From Corticium candelabrum (taxonomy: Eukaryota > Porifera > Homoscleromorpha > Homosclerophorida > Plakinidae), in contig NC_085095.1 in assembly GCF_963422355.1 (NCBI RefSeq), positions 5,045,327 to 5,109,326 on the forward strand: a stretch of 64,000 nucleotides of DNA. Direction: 5' to 3'. Under the pieces are notes generated by a model. The model was not told the DNA's origin, did not search any database, and saw nothing but the letters and a program-made list of their open reading frames with translations. Every line of letters starts with the position of its first letter. Positions within the stretch are counted from its first letter, which is position 1. The translations under genes were made by a program, and so were the position numbers. Positions 58,868 to 64,000 of this stretch are shown here, in pieces.

Positions 58868-60970
58868 CCCGGATGAGGACCGTGTGAGCTTCAAATTTGG
58901 CGTCTGCTCCTTTTGCTGTTTTTTTCCCTCTGTCGCCCGATGACTCGTTCTGAATCTTGTCCGTATTAGTCCTGCAAAGTTTTTGACACCGCTCAGCGCG
59001 TTCCTTGCCATATTCGGCAAGTTCACGATCCTAATCTCCGTCCGACTAATTTCATCGCTCGTTTGTGTCTTCATCAATGTTATTTCTGCTGAACTGGTTT
59101 TTGAAACTGGGTCTACATTCGTCTCAATGCAGATCTCGGCATCAACGGTCTAGTCAAGAACAGAGGAAACGTGTTTCTTTCACACCTTTCTGCGGGAATG
59201 TGGAAGCTAACGTCTCCTTTCAAGCTTCTTCCGCTGGTACTCCACCCACACGGTGACACCCGTTTCATCAACGACGTTCCTGGACTCTTCACTTTCTCAG
59301 AACATGAATCTGGACCTAGAAACTACTGCGTGGAAGTATATCAGGGATTTTACAGTAGAAGACATTCTGTAAGCTGCGCCTCCCAGAGTTGTCCAAACTA
59401 TCCATCCTACAGTGAAAGCATGTTTCCAAGATTGCTGTGTCGTAGCACTTGGAAAGATTCGTAATGATTACTCTGATGAGTTAGCATGGAAACTCCTGTT
59501 TCTATAGCCTCCCATGCTCCCCACTCTTCTGGCGAGGAGAAAAAAACATGGTTTACGTGATGTGAAGGCGGCTTACTACCAGTTTCTCAGCTGAAATTGG
59601 ACGGACCTTATTTGCCTGCGAGCCTCTCTTCGCGGTAAGTCACCCACTACTAGGGATAATGCAAGAAAAGCGGCTCCTCTGAGGCTAGTGAGATGCGGAG
59701 ACTTGTCATGTGCGTCTAAAATTCTAACCAGTAACGGTCAGGCTTCGTCCACTGAGGATACGGCAAGGAAGTTGATCTCCAAACACCTTCCCCGATCTTT
59801 AGCGCTTCCCCCTCTACCCAATGTTAGTTGTGAGTCGATCACCTTGTCTAGGTCACTACTTTTCGATTCGATCAGGCAAGCTCCACGTAGGTCTGGTGCT
59901 GGTCCTAGTGGTTGGCGTTTCGAGCATTGTAAAATCCTACTGGAAAATGAAGATACTGCGGATGGTCTTTTCTCTGCCTGTTCGGCTTTTGCTAAGGAAA
60001 TATTGCCCGATGTGGCTGCTGCCCTCTTTTCTTCTTCAAGACTGATCGCTCTGCCCAAGCCAAATGTGATGTGAGACCCATTGTCATAGGAGAATCTATT
60101 CGCCGACTTATAGCCAGGACTATTTGTTCACAAACAAGGAAGAGTTTACTAAAACTTTCTGTCCCATTCAGCATGGTGTGTCTACGAAATGTGGTACAGA
60201 GTTGATAGCGCATCATATAAGTCTCACTTTGGAATCTAATCCCAACTGGATCGCTTTGAAATCGGATGTTAAGAACGCTTTCAATTCTGTCGGCAGAGAC
60301 CAGATCATGGAACAAGTTTCTCTTGCCTTTCCTGACTTGTACAACCGTGTGATTCAAATGTATGGCAAACCCAGCTCCTTTGTCTTCATGCAGGGTTCCT
60401 CTACGGTAATAATTCCATCTGAGAAGGGAGTTCATCAAGGAGACCCTCTGGGTCCTGTTCCTTTTGCCACGGCCATTCATCCAGTCTTAACTAAGATTCA
60501 GAAATACCACTCTCAAGTACGCGTACTGGCCTATACTTGGATAATGTATTCTTGCTGGGAGGAGAGAAATCTGTTTTAGCTGCGTTTCATGATTGAAGAA
60601 GACCTTCTTAGCCATCAATCTTGTCATAGCAGACAAAAAGTGCGAGATATTGTCTCCATCGTCCTTGACTGCTGTTGAAGGGTTTGCAGAAATTCCTGTG
60701 TCTTGTGAGGGTGCACTCTTCCTTGGTACCCCAATTGGTTCAATGTCATTTGTTACGTCCTCTTGTGACATCATATCCCAGTCAAAGCTCTCACTCTGCG
60801 ATCAGCTTACCAAATTGGATGATGTTCAGAGTGCAATGCTGTTATTATGATGCTGTTACGTCCCCAACCTTCTCCCCTCGAAATCTTTTAATTTCTTTGA
60901 GAGAGTGTTCAGGAAGTTATCAGCTATAACCTGCTGGTCAGAGAACCAAAACAGTTTAAAGACCAGTGAA
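58868..60970 (+). pseudogene. LINE copy E, broken
   Basis: Plus-strand frames in family order: 59065-59464 (N-terminal part); 59688-60074 (PNVSCESITLSRSL, SRLIALPKPN); 60124-60579 (ELIAHHISLTLESNPNW, LKSDVKNAFNS, GVHQGDPLGPVPFA). In the last, the catalytic YLDD stretch is corrupted to AYTWIMY. 60593-60850 has the post-catalytic part (DKKCEILSPSS, FLGTPIGSMSF). The zinc motif and endonuclease are missing. Same family as copies B-D. Confidence 0.83.
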
Positions 60971-62707
60971 ACTAAGGTTAATTAAAGAGACATTTCGGAG
61001 ATTTGCGCTAACGCAACATTTCAGAGACGAGCACTAACGTACATTAGTGTTGTGCCATCCTGAACTGACTTCATTCTTTCTCATCTCACGGCGACATGAA
61101 CTGCCTCTTCTGTCTGATGAAGCAGGAGGAGTCATGAAGGTTTTGGTCTTTGCGCTGACACGTACAGCAATAATTACTGTGCTGCAATTCTTCATCAATG
61201 TATGTACAGTAGTTGGAGACCAGTAATTTAAGTTAGGGGAAATCAATTATTGTGATGGCCATGAACGCATCTGTCAATTGGGGACTAGGGTAAACATATC
61301 AATTATCCAACAACGATGGCCAACCGTCCGTTAATACGCTTTTTTCGTCTATTCCTTTAATTGCAAACTACCAAAATAAATTCCGGTGTAGCTATACGCT
61401 TCATCCTAGACGTTATGCCTTTACGTCATCATCCAGGATGTCTGTATACTTGTGCTCATAGAATTTATGTCTAATTCCACCGTTGGTACATCTCTTTCGA
61501 AAAAAGTTTGAATAAAGATTAATTACATGCAATATATAATTCCTTTCGTAACACATAAAAAATATTTTGTGAAAGTTCTCCTCTAGTGCTACCGTACAAG
61601 ATAAAATATTGGCGGGGAGTTTATTTTAGCGGATTAGCGAATTTTCCAGCGACCGCCAATACAAAGTCCTCCAATAATTTTGGCCACCGAGATATACGTG
61701 TATCCAATTGCAACAGCGACGTCCAACCGCCAAATAAATCCGCCACTATGCTTTTCTGTCAATTTCTTAGCAATGCCCGGTTATGCGTTGTGGGGGGGGG
61801 GGGGGGAGCGTGGCGTGGCCGCCTTTGCGCGCCTAGAAAACATAATAAATGAAGACTAAAATTTCTCAAAATCAACGAAATAAAATTTTTTGTACGTTTT
61901 GTGCTATATCCTATTTTTGTTTTGGTCGCTAATCATCTAACAAGCTAGAAAACTGTTTCTAGCCTCGGAAGCCCATGCGCCCATTTCGTTCTTCTTTCTT
62001 CTTCTCCTTCACGGATATCTCTTTTTGTACGTTACGTACAGCTGCGAAACTTGAGAAAACGGTTTAGAACTACCCGAACTCTATTCTTTTGGTGATTAAA
62101 GATACTGAAAGGAATATGTTAGAAAATTTGTGTTTCTTTCAAGCAGATTTGATCGAACGACCGCCATCAACGCTATTGCACATTTCGGACCAATCACGGA
62201 GCAGTATTCGCAATTGCTTGTCCATGGCAACCAGACAATGGACGATTAAAGCGCCAATCAAATGGGCTATAGGATCATGAAAGAGTATCACCAGAACTGT
62301 GTGATTTGATCATGTTTACCATTGCCAAGTCTAGTCTGAAATTGTTTGCGATCTACGTCGCGCACTGGAGCAAAAATGACAAGTAATTACGTGTCACGTA
62401 ACAAATTTTACGGAAACCCAACATTTGCAACACATACCCCGTATGTGATAACCTTTGGCTTTGACTACTCTAACTGCCATTGCAAATTCAACTGCATAGG
62501 CAACAAAAAACTTAAAATCTATTTTCATGAAACGTGCGTTATAATACCATGGTATACCATCACGTCACCGCTAAACAAAAGCTGTTTGTTTAGATTTAAA
62601 GGTCTAATTAACGCTAATGAAAACACGTTAAATCTTATAATGCTCACAGACCCTAATGGAGATACGCCCTAGGCTGCTCTTTTGCACTCCTAAAAACTTA
62701 CCAAACT
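60971..62707. other. Intergenic stretch, no gene recognised
   Basis: AT-rich, with a G run at about 61792-61806. Frames at 61586-61852 and 62346-62672 have no recognisable content. Confidence 0.4.
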
Positions 62708-62983
62708 AGAATTTTAAAAAAATTTTCTCAGAAAAAAAGAAATATATGTAGGGATTGTATAAAAAGCAACAGAAACAAGATCTATAAATAATATGAACCA
62801 AAGCCAGATATCATTAGTGAATCCTTCCAACCCCACATTCCCTACATTTTACATTTAGTGGGTTGGAAGGATTCAATGTTGATGTCTGGCTTTGGTTCAT
62901 ATTATCTATATATCTTGTTTCTATTACTTTTTATACAATCCTTACAAATATTTCTTTTTTCTAAAATTTTTTTTAAAATTCTT
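62708..62983. mobile_element. Fold-back MITE, near-perfect palindrome
   Basis: Arms of about 115 bases (62708-62827 and 62860-62983) are inverted copies, including GAACCAAAGCCAGA with its inverse, and the AT-rich ends AAAAAAATTTT. The loop is about 30 bases. No coding frame. Confidence 0.82.
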
Positions 62984-63076
62984 GTATCCATAGGTCGGAA
63001 ATGCATGTCTCAAGGATTGTCTTATTTGTGAGTTTCGTCTACAGTTATAGGTTATGTCAAAACAGTTAGTTATTGT

Positions 63077-63603
63077 TTAGTTATAGAAATTACTGTTGAC
63101 TTTAGTAGTTAAATAATGGTTACATGCACTGTTACCGTCTGTCGTTTGTCCTTCAGTAGCTGTTGGCACATCTTCATTAATCATAAAAGTTCGCCAGAAC
63201 ATTTCACAAAAACAGATAGCAAACGCTATCAAAACAGAATAGCCAATCCCTCCACCAGCATTCTCGAACCCTATGGAAACAGAAAGTCGTCTAGACGAAA
63301 TTTTAGCAGTAGACTATCTGTGTATGTACAAGCTGTCAGCTAATTAGAGCTAGAGCTGCGCCACAAAAGCTTTACTAACCATAGTAGGAAACCATAACAA
63401 TAGTCAGAATGGCGAATATCCAAATCCCAGCATTATATACAGAATTCCTGGTCTGCGTGTCTTCAGATTTCAAGTACAGTACTAGGAAGACCGTGGCAAA
63501 AATAACTGCTGGGTTACGCTCATTTTCCTTCAGCAAGATTGACAGAAAATGACCTAGAAGTTTCTCCATACGCCTAGCGAAACGCTTGCTGAAAGTCCCC
63601 AAG
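63077..63603 (-). CDS. Multi-helix membrane protein exons, unidentified
   Basis: Two exons, 63380-63603 and 63077-63270, joined in phase 1 with good splice sites and a stop at 63077-63079. Hydrophobic segments: AVIFATVFLVLYL, NAGIWIFAILTIVMVSYYG and GYSVLIAFAICFC, the middle one crossing into the junction. The first exon can start at an internal Met (63569) or be joined to an upstream exon through the AG at 63604-63605. A donor-like G|GTAACA at about 63133 would allow splicing onward in phase 1 instead of the stop. No family recognised. A repeat-like CTCGCGTGGCCAGAC abuts its upstream end. Confidence 0.5.
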
Positions 63604-64000
63604 CTGTATTAGTCTCGCGTGGCCAGACTCTTGGCGCCTACTGCACGACTGCGAATGATCAAGACACGTGAGCAACAAACAGAAACAAATTCCAACTTTA
63701 TTAATTAATTAAGAGAGAGCTACAGTCTATCTCACCTAAACACAAGAAGATGCCGTTGTAGCGCGAAGTATATTTAGCAAGCTGCCATTTTATCTCAGCT
63801 GCGCGGGCTTTAATACGATTTTTAGAAAGGTGGGCTTGAAGGTAGTTGCTAACTTGCTACGTCCCGCCCAAAGAATCTACTGTGCTAAACTTATCTTATA
63901 CTAACACGTGACATCGTCATTCCATTCATTTTCACGTCGCTCCCATGCGATCATTCGTAGAATCTCTCAACCGTACCGAGTTACACAGAGACAAAGTGTT
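63604..64000. other. Intergenic end of window
   Basis: Begins with CTCGCGTGGCCAGAC (a motif also seen at 14340, 31850 and 41840 as CGTAGCCAGACCC) and contains no supportable gene. Confidence 0.35.

Overview
This window is eukaryotic and most likely from an early-branching marine invertebrate; I would guess a sponge. Coding regions are split by short introns (about 50-100 bases) with GT/AG borders. The gene set is typical of sponge genomes: STAND/NB-ARC proteins with TPRs, a kinase-ankyrin protein and a secreted short-chain collagen. Intergenic DNA is full of dinucleotide microsatellites, hAT and Tc1 transposons, and LINEs. The species assignment is inference; no marker gene is present.

Layout. 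0.4-3.9 kb: a complete but decayed hAT transposon with a smaller element nested in it. 5.9-6.6 kb: a broken kinase gene. 7.8-8.7 kb: a truncated Tc1/mariner transposase. 8.69-37.46 kb: a very large inverted duplication. Its arms (about 8692-16171 and 30490-37464) each carry one copy of the same four-exon gene. The predicted product has a short N-terminus, a two-helix membrane hairpin, an NB-ARC ATPase, a helical TPR region and a C-terminal membrane anchor. The two copies point outward on opposite strands. Both open reading frames are intact and about 94% identical by eye. The spacer holds an intact kinase-ankyrin-membrane-hairpin gene (17.4-20.8 kb), followed by a 9-kb nest of LINE copies all inserted in one (GACA)n tract (21.06-30.05 kb).

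37.5-40.6 kb has no confident gene. 40.7-44.7 kb is a secreted short-chain collagen gene whose first intron contains a large fold-back element. 45.4-46.3 kb holds decayed pieces of both the NB-ARC gene and the kinase gene. 46.3-49.2 kb shows no gene. 49.2-55.3 kb is a second NB-ARC-TPR gene (13 visible exons, minus strand). 56.0-56.3 kb and 63.1-63.6 kb hold membrane-helix exons on the same strand. Between them lie a LINE 3' ORF inside an (AT)n tract (57.0-57.8 kb), another LINE in a (GACA)n tract (58.7-60.9 kb) and a fold-back MITE (62.7-63.0 kb).

Taken together, this looks like a rapidly evolving cluster of membrane-anchored, NLR-like signalling genes. NB-ARC sensors and a RIPK/ANKK-like kinase carry similar membrane-hairpin exons with a serine-rich SSGE juxtamembrane motif and a common splice phase. 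The cluster has been reshaped by an inverted duplication, by partial copying, and by a LINE lineage that appears to target simple repeats.
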